DNA of 64,000 bases from Burkholderia cepacia ATCC 25416 (GTDB lineage: Bacteria; Pseudomonadota; Gammaproteobacteria; Burkholderiales; Burkholderiaceae), in NCBI RefSeq assembly GCF_001411495.1, contig NZ_CP012983.1:992001-1056000 (forward strand), read 5' to 3'. The notes under the pieces are model-generated. The model was not told the DNA's origin. It did no database searches and saw only the letters and a program-made list of their open reading frames with translations. Position 1 is the first letter of the stretch; every line of letters begins with the position of its first letter. A program made the translations under genes and the position numbers. Positions 56,298 through 64,000 of the stretch are shown one piece after another.

Positions 56298-57204
56298 GAA
56301 CGCGCTCCTGCCGTTGGAAGAGCGAACCTAGTCGAGACGCGAGCATCGCCAGAAGCACAGCGGCGAGCAACGCGAACGACATCGCGGCGCCCAAAGGCCA
56401 ATCCCGTCCGCCGGCAAACTGGAAGTCGATCAGATTGCCGATCATGAAAGCGTGGTTACCGCCGAGCAGCCCTGGGATCGTATAGGAACCCAGCGCCGGA
56501 ACAAAGACGAGCCCGATTCCTGCCATGATGCCCGGACGGCAACACGGTACGACGACATGGACCAGTACCGCCGGCTTGTGTGCCCCCAGATCGTAGGCCG
56601 CTTCGGCCAATCGCCAGTCGAAGTCATCAAGCGCAGCGAAGATCGGCAGGACCATGAACGGGGTGAATGCATAAACGAGACCGATCAGCGTCGCAAGATC
56701 GGTGTAGAGCAATCCGAGCGGGCCATGCATGAGGCCGGCTCGGGACAACATCTGATTCAAGAGGCCGTCGTCCGCAATGACGATGATCAATCCGTACATC
56801 TGGACGACGACGCAGGTCCAAAACGGGATCGTGACCAGGATCAGCAACGTGGCCTTCCACTTCAGGGAGCGCGTCGCCATGAACAGCGCCGTCGGGAACG
56901 CGATCAGCAGACATCCCGCGGTGGTCAGTACGGCCATGGTCATCGACCTGATGAAAATGGCGAGATAACCCTGCTGAAGAACGCGTCCCCCATCCCAGTC
57001 CCGATCGAAGAGAATCCGCTCGTATGCCCCGGCAGTGAAGTCGCCCCACGAGACGCCGCCGAAGTCGCGCGGTGCACTGAGCGAGACCACTGCCAGAACG
57101 ATCATCGGAAGGACAACGCCCGCGATCATGACGAGCGCCGTCGGGCTGGTCATTGGCCGCCATGATTTCAGCAGATTGAGTATTGGGACTCGGCGCACTG
57201 CCAA
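56284..57204 (-). CDS. Polyamine-type ABC transporter permease (PotB-like)
   Basis: A 306-residue inner-membrane permease with six segments and the EAA loop EAAYDLGAHKPAVLVHVVVPCCRPGIMAG. PotB-type features include FVPALGSYTIPGLLGG. It is the first gene of the operon. The PotA-type ATPase normally beside these genes is absent; upstream is a 587-base gap, then a divergent GNAT gene. The transporter may borrow an ATPase from elsewhere. Confidence 0.92.
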   Translation of the reverse strand: MAVRRVPILNLLKSWRPMTSPTALVMIAGVVLPMIVLAVVSLSAPRDFGGVSWGDFTAGAYERILFDRDWDGGRVLQQGYLAIFIRSMTMAVLTTAGCLLIAFPTALFMATRSLKWKATLLILVTIPFWTCVVVQMYGLIIVIADDGLLNQMLSRAGLMHGPLGLLYTDLATLIGLVYAFTPFMVLPIFAALDDFDWRLAEAAYDLGAHKPAVLVHVVVPCCRPGIMAGIGLVFVPALGSYTIPGLLGGNHAFMIGNLIDFQFAGGRDWPLGAAMSFALLAAVLLAMLASRLGSLFQRQERVHDFA

Positions 57205-57791
57205 CTACCTCAAATCATTCAGTTCGATTGGCAAGAAGCGTACCAAATCGATGGCATCATTTATAGTCGGCATGTGTGCCGATCACGCCAATGTGTTACC
57301 TCTGTGTGCCATTTCCATTATAAATTTGAGGAAATGTATTTTATTGCGGATTATTGCATATATAGAAATTTCCGCGCTCGAGTCTTACTGAGGGTGCCAT
57401 CCATAATTTTCGGGGCTAACCGAACATTTCGTCTAAATGTTCTGTCACGGTGCACAGCGTCATGCGCCGACGCCAAACCGATAATTCGCGGGGTGTGCGA
57501 CGACGTCACCGGCAGAATCGCTTGACTCCAGCCTCCGGAGCGAACACGTGGATACCACGGTTTCCATGCAGCGCCAACTGCGCCATCGCGAACAACAAGC
57601 GACACACTTCAAACGGATCAATAACACTCACAATAATTCTGTTGACGAATGTTCGTTATGGTGCTCAGTTGACCACCACGGCTATCTGACACCCGCGATC
57701 ACGTTCGTTGGAGAATTTGCAAAAATCGTGAGATAGTTATCCGAGTTTCGCCACGTAAATTTCACATAACGAGAAGAGAGACGGTAAAAAC
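57205..57791. other. AT-richer divergent promoter region, ABC operon / GNAT
   Basis: 587 bases without a credible gene, distinctly lower in G+C, with runs such as TATTTTATTGCGGATTATTGCATATA near 57340. It should hold promoters for both the potB-like operon and the GNAT-araC pair. No ATPase remnant could be recognised in any frame. Confidence 0.55.
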
Positions 57792-58244
57792 ATGGCCACT
57801 GCTGAGCAGCTAGAATACCGACCGATGACTGAGCGCGACGTCGGCGCTTTTTATGATGTGCGATTCTCCGTGAGCGAGAATAGAATCCATCCCCACCAGG
57901 TTCATCTTCTGAACCGCAACCTCCTGATCGAGAAAATCAGGCAGGGAGGCGGCTGGATCTGTGAATGTGACGACGAGGTCGCCGGGGTCTGTCTGCCAGT
58001 CATCACCGAGACGCCGTTCATCTCGGCCTTGTTTGTGGCACCTCAGTTCCATGGTGTCGGCATCGGCCGCGAGCTGCTTGCCCGTGCGCTTACATGGCTG
58101 AAAGACAAGGGAGTGAATCATGTCACCCTTGTGACCGATCCAGGCTCGCGGGCCGATGGCTTTTACCAGCGTCTTGGGTGGAAGCGCGGCGAATTGGACG
58201 AGTACGGGTGTCAGGTCGTATTTACAAAGTTGCTTGTGGACTAG
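57792..58244 (+). CDS. GNAT-family N-acetyltransferase
   Basis: A 150-residue acetyltransferase. The acetyl-CoA-binding motif is VAPQFHGVGIGRELLARAL (Q/R-x-x-G-x-G/A), followed by VTLVTDPGSRADGFYQRLGW, the C-terminal strand-helix of the fold. It moves an acetyl group to an amine; the neighbouring polyamine-type transporter makes a polyamine substrate possible but unproven. It lies 15 bases before an AraC regulator gene, so the two form an operon. Confidence 0.9.
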   Translation: MATAEQLEYRPMTERDVGAFYDVRFSVSENRIHPHQVHLLNRNLLIEKIRQGGGWICECDDEVAGVCLPVITETPFISALFVAPQFHGVGIGRELLARALTWLKDKGVNHVTLVTDPGSRADGFYQRLGWKRGELDEYGCQVVFTKLLVD

Positions 58245-58259
58245 AATCCAAGGAGTCGA

Positions 58260-59279
58260 ATGAAGCCGGTAGCCGACGCGATTCGCCGCACTGCTGCGCA
58301 ATGTCCAGCGCCACTGCACACCATCTTCATCACGCTCGATTTGATGAAGCGCATGGGTGTTCCGGTCGACGTCTTGCTGAAAGGCACCGGCATTTCTCCT
58401 GCAGACATCGAGCGACCCGGTGCAATGGTGACGCATGCACAGGAAATGGTCCTGTTTGCGAATGCGCTGGAAGCGACCGGCAACAGCGCGATCGGACTGC
58501 ATATCGGATATGCGATCCCGGTGACGTCGTACGGCCTGCGCGGCCACGCAATGCTGGTGAGCCCGACGTTGGGCGATGCGCTGCGCATGGGCTTCGAGCA
58601 TCCGTTGCTCGGGATCAGTTATTTCAGAATCCGGATAACCACAATAGGCGAGACCGCGAGAATTATAGTTGGCGGCTATACCTATCGTACCGACCTGCTT
58701 GTCGTAAATACCGATATGGTATTTACCGCCTTACGTCGACAGATACGCGATTTGATCGGACACAATCCAGATTTTTCCAGAATAGGGTTTGTTTTTCCCG
58801 AGCCGCCACACGCGAGTTCTTACGCCGAATATTTTGACTGCCCCATCGAATTCGAGGCCGACGAGAATTACCTCGAATTCAGCTCATCGGTGCTGGAGAT
58901 TGCCCTTCCGCTCGCCCATCCGATCGAATTCGAAGTCGCGAGGAAAGCGTGCGCCAAGCGTGAATTTGAACTGGCGCACTGGGTTCCGTCCGACCTCATC
59001 GGGCGGCTCCTCGGTCTTATGTATGATGACCCTACGTGCCAGGATATTGCGGAACAATCCAGAAAACTCGGAATGTCAATGCGGAGTTTGCAGCGGAAGC
59101 TTCAGGAAATGGGCACATCGTTTAGCGACCTGTACGATATTGTCCGACAAGATCTGACGTCGCGATATCTTGCGGAAAAGGAATATACAATCAAGGAGAT
59201 AGCTGCCAGATTGGGGTATAAGAATTCCTCCGCATTCAGTCGGGCAATGAAACGATGGTCAAGATTTTCACCTGAATGA
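58260..59279 (+). CDS. AraC-family regulator (OruR/Arabinose_bd type)
   Basis: A 339-residue regulator. The N-terminal ~220 residues have the OruR-like ligand domain (LLKGTGISPADIERPGAMVTHAQ, GLHIGYAIPVTSYGLRGHAML, FDCPIEFEADENYLEFS). The C-terminal AraC helix-turn-helix pair is LGMSMRSLQRKLQEMGTSFSDL and TIKEIAARLGYKNSSAFSRAFK-like. AAGGAG stands seven bases before the ATG. It is co-transcribed with the GNAT gene and probably responds to its substrate or to the transported compound. Confidence 0.92.
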   Translation: MKPVADAIRRTAAQCPAPLHTIFITLDLMKRMGVPVDVLLKGTGISPADIERPGAMVTHAQEMVLFANALEATGNSAIGLHIGYAIPVTSYGLRGHAMLVSPTLGDALRMGFEHPLLGISYFRIRITTIGETARIIVGGYTYRTDLLVVNTDMVFTALRRQIRDLIGHNPDFSRIGFVFPEPPHASSYAEYFDCPIEFEADENYLEFSSSVLEIALPLAHPIEFEVARKACAKREFELAHWVPSDLIGRLLGLMYDDPTCQDIAEQSRKLGMSMRSLQRKLQEMGTSFSDLYDIVRQDLTSRYLAEKEYTIKEIAARLGYKNSSAFSRAMKRWSRFSPE

Positions 59280-59587
59280 TCGCGACATTTCATTACCGCC
59301 CCTGCCTCGATTCCACATGCAAGAAGAAGTTTGACAACTTTTTGACTGTATGGAAAAGAACACGGCGGCGTGCACGCCGACACGACGCGCAATATGGGTA
59401 AATCCTGTCGCTTCCTCGCCAACCCGGCCGATAGTTCCGCCGTTCTGACCTGGTTCGGCGCGCTGAGCAATTTTTCGTCCGGGGCACGTCACCGTCATAC
59501 AGGGCGACGCGCTTTGGGCGCCTGCTTCTGCGTAGCCGTCAACCAGTCGCGGCTACGGAGAGAAGTTCGGGGCAGTATGTCCGCGCG
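59280..59587. other. Convergent intergenic region between two araC genes
   Basis: 308 bases between the stops of two convergent AraC-family genes. No gene is evident and no strong terminator hairpin was noticed. Lower G+C than average. Confidence 0.4.
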
Positions 59588-60616
59588 TCAGACCGGTTCG
59601 GTCGCAACGCCCGGCGAATTCAGTTCACGCCACCGGTTCGGGGTGATGCCCTCCCAGTCGCGGAACGCGCGATAGAACGAGCTCGTGTCCTGGTAACCCA
59701 GCAGGCAGGACACCTCATCGATTCCCGCGGCCGGGTCCGCAAGCAACCGGCGCCAGAGCTCCTGTCGCGCTTCGGCAAGCAGATCCCGGAACGTCGTGCC
59801 TTCGTCCGTAATGCGCCGTTGCAGCGTCCGCTCGCTCATTCCGAGGTCGCGCGCGACGCCCGACAGTTCCGGCCGGCCGCTTGCGAGGCATCGCTTGAGT
59901 ACGACTTTCACCTGCTCGCGGATCGGGCTGCGCGCGTCGATTTCCCCCAGCGCCGCCGTCAGTGCGGGGGTCAGCATGTCGAGCAATTCAGGATTGTGAC
60001 CGGGAAACGGACGGCCCAGATCGGTCGATTTCAGCACGAGCGCATTGCGCGAAGCACCGTAGCGAATCGGACAGCCGAAATACGCGCGGTAGACCTCGTC
60101 CCTCGAGCCGGTACGAACGAACTCCACGCGACGCGGCGTCACGTGTTGCCCAGTGCCGCGCCTGCCGAGTTCGAGCAGCATCGCGAACGTGACGTCGGTC
60201 GCAACGGCGGGTTCCGGTTCAGTTGCGTACGGCCACGCCGAGGCAAGGATGCATTCGCCGCCCTCTTCGACGATATGCAACTGCTCCGGCGTGCAGAGCC
60301 GCTTGAAGCGGGCAACCCGCTCGAGGCCGTCGCGATAGTCTCGCGCATGGAACGCAGCCACGATGAAAGGGGGATGCGTTGCGGCTTCGCTCCCGGTCAC
60401 CAGCGCGATGCCCAGACCGGGCTCCGGCGCCAGCTGCCCGATCGCTTTCCATAGCGCGAAGTACTGGTCGGTGCTCACGAGCGCTTGCGGATTCAGGTGC
60501 AGCGTGGCGGGTAACCGGGCCTGACGCAGTACCGCGGCCGGCGCCAAGCCGGCGTGCGCCATCGAGCGCCAGAACGCCCGCGGTATCTTGCATCTGTCTG
60601 CCATGACTGCGCCCAT
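59588..60616 (-). CDS. AraC-family transcriptional regulator
   Basis: A 342-residue regulator of the OruR/Arabinose_bd type. The ligand domain contains LVSTDQYFALWKAIGQLAPEPGLGIALV and YFGCPIRYGASRNALVL; the DNA-binding end is LGMSERTLQRRITDEGTTFRDL plus IDEVSCLLGYQDTSSFYRAFRDWEG. The start at 60616 has AGGGG upstream; ATG at 60604 is an alternative. It lies 67 bases downstream of a short-chain dehydrogenase gene on the same strand, a pairing common for lipid or alcohol metabolism. Confidence 0.92.
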   Translation of the reverse strand: MGAVMADRCKIPRAFWRSMAHAGLAPAAVLRQARLPATLHLNPQALVSTDQYFALWKAIGQLAPEPGLGIALVTGSEAATHPPFIVAAFHARDYRDGLERVARFKRLCTPEQLHIVEEGGECILASAWPYATEPEPAVATDVTFAMLLELGRRGTGQHVTPRRVEFVRTGSRDEVYRAYFGCPIRYGASRNALVLKSTDLGRPFPGHNPELLDMLTPALTAALGEIDARSPIREQVKVVLKRCLASGRPELSGVARDLGMSERTLQRRITDEGTTFRDLLAEARQELWRRLLADPAAGIDEVSCLLGYQDTSSFYRAFRDWEGITPNRWRELNSPGVATEPV

Positions 60617-60683
60617 CGTTACCCCTGCGTGGAAAAGCCCCTGCCGCTCGCGCGCCCGGCTCGTGGCGGGCGCGCGGATCATC

Positions 60684-61514
60684 CTAGCGCATCTGGCTCA
60701 TGATGATGCGGTCGAACACGCGGTCGCCCAACCAGGCGCGGATCAGGATCATCGGTTTCGCGTACTTGCCGGCGACGTATCGCGTGCGCGGTTTCCTCGC
60801 GCGCACTGCCTGCGATACGACGTTGGCGATGACATCCGGGTCGGTGCCGCGTCCGTTGCCGTAGGCTTGCTGCGTCGCCTTCGCGACAGCCTGGATCAGC
60901 TTCGCATAGGCGCCGCTGCCGGAGCGGGTCAGCAGGCTGCGCGAAACCACGTCGCCGAACCCCGTCTCGATCAGGCCGGGCTCCACGATCACGACGCGGA
61001 TGCCGAACGGCGCGAGTTCGAGCCGCAGGCAATCCGACCAGCCTTCGAGGGCGTGCTTCGTCGCGTGATACCACGCACCGAGCAGCGTATAGATCTTGCC
61101 GCCCATCGACGTGATGTTGACGATCGTGCCGCTGCCCTTCTCGCGCATGGCGGGCAGGAGCAACTGCGTGAGGCGGGCCGTGCCGAACACGTTGACCTCG
61201 AACTGGTATCGCGCCTCCTCGATGCCGATGTCCTCCACCGGCCCGTACAGCCCAAACCCGGCGTTGTTGACGAGCACATCCACGCCCCCGGTTTCCTTGA
61301 GAATCGTCTCGACGGCCGCCACGATCTCCGCGTCGCGGGAAATGTCCATGCGCAGCAGCCTCGCGCCGAGGCGTTCGAGGTCGATCATCTTGTCCAGGTT
61401 CCGTGCAGCCACGTAGACCTGGAAGCCGTCCTGGATCAGTTGCCGGGCGATTTCCTTGCCCATGCCCGAGGAGGCGCCCGTCACGAGGGCCGTCTTCTTG
61501 CTTCTATCAAACAT
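60684..61514 (-). CDS. Short-chain dehydrogenase/reductase
   Basis: A 276-residue SDR. Cofactor motif TGASSGMGKEIARQL, the NNAG motif (LVNNAGFGLYG), catalytic Ser in ITSMGGK and Y-x-x-x-K in WYHATKHAL. Arg at AARN after the second strand suggests NADP(H). The C-terminal extension is that of SDRs acting on hydrophobic substrates, but the substrate is unknown. Probably in one transcript with the following AraC gene. Confidence 0.92.
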   Translation of the reverse strand: MFDRSKKTALVTGASSGMGKEIARQLIQDGFQVYVAARNLDKMIDLERLGARLLRMDISRDAEIVAAVETILKETGGVDVLVNNAGFGLYGPVEDIGIEEARYQFEVNVFGTARLTQLLLPAMREKGSGTIVNITSMGGKIYTLLGAWYHATKHALEGWSDCLRLELAPFGIRVVIVEPGLIETGFGDVVSRSLLTRSGSGAYAKLIQAVAKATQQAYGNGRGTDPDVIANVVSQAVRARKPRTRYVAGKYAKPMILIRAWLGDRVFDRIIMSQMR

Positions 61515-61714
61515 CGTGGTCTCTCACCGAGTTCTGACTGGCGTGAACGTTACTCGCCGCACGGCGCCGACGCACTAACGAAAGGCGCCACTCTGGTCGC
61601 AATTCGCGCCATGGCGAGCGCGGCGGCCGGGAAGCGCTCCGCCGCGCGGCCCCTGTTCCGCGGGGAATGGCGCCGTTCGCAACGGGAGCGGCGCCATCCG
61701 TCACTGTCCGATCC

Positions 61715-61897
61715 AGCCTCGGCCCTTACGATCCGGTTGTCTATCGCAGACGGATCGGCGGCGCTCTCTACGACGCCTCCGCGGGGCGCACGTACACCTG
61801 CAAGGCGACCATCAAGGACGGGAAGATGCTTCTACACGGCTACCTCGGCATTTCCGCGCTGGGACAGACCAGGGTGTTTCATCGCGCGAACGGGTAG
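61715..61897 (+). pseudogene. C-terminal remnant of a DUF2147 protein
   Basis: About 60 codons (GPYDPVVYRRRIGGALYDAS, GRTYTCKATIKDGKMLLHGY, LGISALGQTRVFHRA) matching the end of DUF2147 proteins, which have a GKTY-C-x-L pattern and a final G-Y-x-G-x-x-x-x-G-x-x-x-W/F-x-R. The signal peptide and the first half are absent, so it is a fragment. It is not in the context of any related gene. Confidence 0.6.
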
Positions 61898-61987
61898 CGA
61901 AATACACGTCGAAAGGCACCAAGAACACCCCGATGCCGTGGGCATTCGTCGGTGGATTTCCTGGAGTGCTCCGATGAAACGGACAAG

Positions 61988-62389
61988 CTATCCGAATACC
62001 CGAGCCCATACCGCCCGAAGGCGTCGCGCGCGGTCTTCGAGGAGATAGGAGGCCGCCAGCGTCAGGAGACCTGAAATTGCGCCCGTCACGATGTGCTCGA
62101 GATAGGGGATGCGGTAGTGACTCGTGTGCGAGTAGGCGTCGCCCAACGTCGTCAGGCAGCCAACGATCAGCGCATTGCCGTATCGATGCGCATAGAGTTT
62201 CGCCACGGGCGTGAACGTCAAAAGGACAGCCAGGAGTCCGGTAAGCAGACCTGTATGAAATGCGATAGTCCAGTGGGCAACGCTCATGATGTTGCCCCAG
62301 CTCCCCGGCATGCAGGTCATGCACGCACTGGTCGGCTGCCAGAAGCGCTGGATAAACAGTCTGACGCGGTGCTTCCACTCGGTTGACAT
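61988..62389 (-). CDS. Small inner-membrane protein (133 aa)
   Basis: A 133-residue protein with three hydrophobic segments (HWTIAFHTGLLTGLLAVLLTF, NALIVGCLTTLGDAY, IVTGAISGLLTLAASYLL) and basic termini, pointing to an inner-membrane protein. A Cys pair (CMTC) lies in the N-terminal part and His/Tyr residues cluster after the second segment. ACGGGA lies upstream of the ATG. No family recognised. Divergent from rdgC. Confidence 0.7.
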   Translation of the reverse strand: MSTEWKHRVRLFIQRFWQPTSACMTCMPGSWGNIMSVAHWTIAFHTGLLTGLLAVLLTFTPVAKLYAHRYGNALIVGCLTTLGDAYSHTSHYRIPYLEHIVTGAISGLLTLAASYLLEDRARRLRAVWARVFG

Positions 62390-62763
62390 GATGCATTCCC
62401 GTCGATGCCGTTGTCATGGCCAACGCCGCCACACGTATCGTTGAAGCAGTTTCCACGCCCTTCAGCGAGCTTGCTGCCCCCGTCACGGACGGGCTGGCCG
62501 TAGGCCAGAGAGGCAGAACAATAACCCGGACATGGGGGAATACTACTCCACGATCGGAGGGCCGCTGCTTCGACCGAGGCCGGCATTCGACGCTCGCGTC
62601 CGTCGGTGCGATCCTGTCCATGACGGGCATCGGGCGTTGGGCTTTCGCGCGAAGTAGACGTCCGGCGTCAACGGCAAATTCAGCCGATGTATCGACGTTT
62701 GACGCCCCGCCTGGCCGGCAAACGTCGCCGTCATATAGAATGATGCGCTTTGCCCGTACGCCC
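62390..62763. other. Divergent region upstream of rdgC
   Basis: 374 bases between the membrane-protein gene and rdgC. A TATAGAAT -10-like element at 62734-62741 lies about 25 bases before the rdgC start. The rdgC frame is open upstream to 62416 but the extra residues have no homology. No other gene. Confidence 0.5.
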
Positions 62764-63687
62764 ATGTGGTTCAAGAATCTTCAGCTTCATCGTCTTCCGG
62801 CCCCCTGGGCCGTTACTCCCGACCAGATGGAAGCCTGGCTGGCGCCCTATGCGTTTCAGCCGTGCAACAGCATCGAGATGCAGCGCTTCGGATGGGCGTC
62901 GCCGCGTGACGACGGCGCGCTTGTGTATTCGAACAACCGGCAGATGCTGCTGGTGTTTCGTTCGGAAAAGAAGCTGCTCCCGGCGTCGGTCATCAATCAG
63001 GTGACCAAGGCCCGGGCGCTCGAGGTCGAGGAGCAACAGGGCTTCAAGGTCGGACGAAAGCAGCTGCGCGAACTCAAGGAGCAGATCACCGACGAACTGC
63101 TGCCGCGCGCGTTCAGCATTCGCCGCGATACTCGCGTGTGGATCGATACGGTGAACGGCTGGCTCGTCATCGATGCGGCTTCACAGGCGCTCGCCGACGA
63201 GATTCGCGGCCTGCTCGTCAAATCGATCGACCAGTTGCCGCTCGCCGGCGTTCAAGTGGCGCATTCGCCGGTTGCCGCGATGACGGACTGGCTGCTGTCC
63301 GGCGAGGCGCCGGGCGGATTCACCGTGGACCAGGACGCCGAGTTGCGTTCGAGCGGCGAAGGCGGCGCCACGGTGCGATACGTCGGCCACGCGCTGGAAG
63401 CGAACGACATGCGCCGACACATCGAGGCCGGCAAGCAATGCATGCGCCTCGCGATGACCTGGAACGACCGGATCTCCTTCGTGCTGACGCCGTCGCTGAC
63501 GATCAAGCGCGTGTCGCCGCTCGACGTGATCAAGGAGGCGGCGGATCCCACCGCGCAGAACGACGATGAGCGCTTCGATTCGGACGTCACGCTGATGACG
63601 GGTGAATTGGCGCGGATGCTGGCCGATCTCGTCGAAAGCCTGGGGGGTGAACAGCAGCACGACTCGATTCAAAAGGCAGCCGCCTGA
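62764..63687 (+). CDS. rdgC: Recombination-associated protein RdgC
   Basis: A 307-residue RdgC, a ring-shaped DNA-binding protein that modulates Rec[27 protein letters not shown] is the characteristic start; [35 protein letters not shown] and the late [30 protein letters not shown] are conserved. Length equals that of E. coli RdgC. ATG at 62764 is chosen by homology. It is a core gene, which marks the end of the accessory stretch. Confidence 0.96.
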   Translation: MWFKNLQLHRLPAPWAVTPDQMEAWLAPYAFQPCNSIEMQRFGWASPRDDGALVYSNNRQMLLVFRSEKKLLPASVINQVTKARALEVEEQQGFKVGRKQLRELKEQITDELLPRAFSIRRDTRVWIDTVNGWLVIDAASQALADEIRGLLVKSIDQLPLAGVQVAHSPVAAMTDWLLSGEAPGGFTVDQDAELRSSGEGGATVRYVGHALEANDMRRHIEAGKQCMRLAMTWNDRISFVLTPSLTIKRVSPLDVIKEAADPTAQNDDERFDSDVTLMTGELARMLADLVESLGGEQQHDSIQKAAA

Positions 63688-63792
63688 ACACCGTCGGTTG
63701 TCGCGGATCCTGGCTGCTTTGCCGCAATCGCTCCGCCACGCATTCGTCTGCCGATTCGCCTGCCGGCCCCATGCGCGCATCCGGCTGATGGC

Positions 63793-64000
63793 TCAGGGGA
63801 TGAGCCGGGCCGAACGGTCCGTCGATCCGGCACACACTTGCACGATCTGCGCCCCGGCAGCGTCGTCGAGCATCGACGACGCCAGCAGCGCGCGCGTGTA
63901 AGGGTGTGACGGCGAATTGAGCACCTGCAGCGTGTCGCCTTCTTCGACGATGCGCCCCGCCTGCATCACGATCACGCGGTGCGCCATCGCGCGCATCACG
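63793..64000 (-). CDS. Oligopeptide/dipeptide-type ABC transporter ATPase, 3' end
   Basis: The last 68 codons of an ABC ATPase; the start lies beyond the window. VMRAMAHRVIVMQAGRIVEEGDT is the region after the H-loop, and LNSPSHPYTRALLASS is the signature C-terminal extension of oligopeptide/dipeptide (DppD/DppF, OppD/OppF) ATPases. The tail contains Cys in IVQVCAG. No further components are visible. Confidence 0.9.
   Translation of the reverse strand, partial: VMRAMAHRVIVMQAGRIVEEGDTLQVLNSPSHPYTRALLASSMLDDAAGAQIVQVCAGSTDRSARLIP

Overview
The window reads as chromosomal DNA of a Burkholderia-type betaproteobacterium. G+C is very high, codons are strongly GC-biased at third positions, and the gene families are typical of the genus: a cyanide-insensitive bd oxidase, an R-body locus, a bacterial tyrosinase, a family 1 encapsulin, RdgC and many LysR/AraC regulators. 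There are no rRNA or tRNA genes and no ribosomal-protein or replication clusters, and the gene content is accessory and metabolic. A secondary replicon is therefore likely. This assignment is inference from content, not from a search.

Layout. 0-5 kb: 3' part of a sigma-54 activator, a BON-domain protein, a PAS hybrid histidine kinase and a MarC-family membrane protein. 5-8.6 kb: a Rieske/FAD reductase divergent from an NAD-dependent formate dehydrogenase. 8.6-12.1 kb: a MocR regulator broken by one amber codon, a DUF1269-type protein, PsiE, and a short LysR-like HTH protein. 12.4-15.7 kb: a DyP peroxidase ending in an encapsulin-loading peptide, its encapsulin shell, and an opposed GIY-YIG gene between them. 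16.3-21.6 kb: a zinc-finger ClpG/ClpK-like disaggregase and a YdeP-type molybdopterin oxidoreductase. 21.7-28.2 kb: an NCS1 permease, a LysR regulator and a four-gene catabolic operon (flavin monooxygenase, RidA-like, DUF1028, M20 deacylase). 28.4-34.1 kb: an R-body (Reb) locus with four RebB-like proteins, a sigma factor and a Crp/Fnr regulator. 34.3-37.3 kb: a tyrosinase operon.

38.4-39.6 kb: an auxiliary-type tryptophanyl-tRNA synthetase preceded by what looks like a complete ribosome-mediated attenuator, with a 16-residue leader peptide carrying Trp-Trp, alternative hairpins and a terminator. 39.7-44.3 kb: a VOC protein, an IS256-family element inserted in a second VOC gene with an 8-bp target duplication, a SUKH protein and a bestrophin. 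44.5-51.7 kb: cioBA, then fdhD-moeA-moaA-moaE-moaD on the other strand. 51.8-62.4 kb: an accessory, partly decayed stretch with divergent araC/alkB remnants fused by a deletion, an H-NS paralogue, a polyamine-type ABC importer without an ATPase gene, a GNAT/AraC pair, another AraC, an SDR and a DUF2147 remnant. The window ends with rdgC and the 3' end of an oligopeptide-type ABC ATPase.

How genes work together. Molybdenum cofactor synthesis (moeA, moaA/E/D) and FdhD sulfuration can serve the YdeP-type oxidoreductase, while the NAD-dependent formate dehydrogenase is metal-free. The encapsulin should package the DyP peroxidase. The sigma factor and Crp/Fnr protein are placed to control R-body genes. 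The most notable items are the trpS attenuator, the R-body locus, the encapsulin pair, the catabolic operon and the araC/alkB deletion scar.
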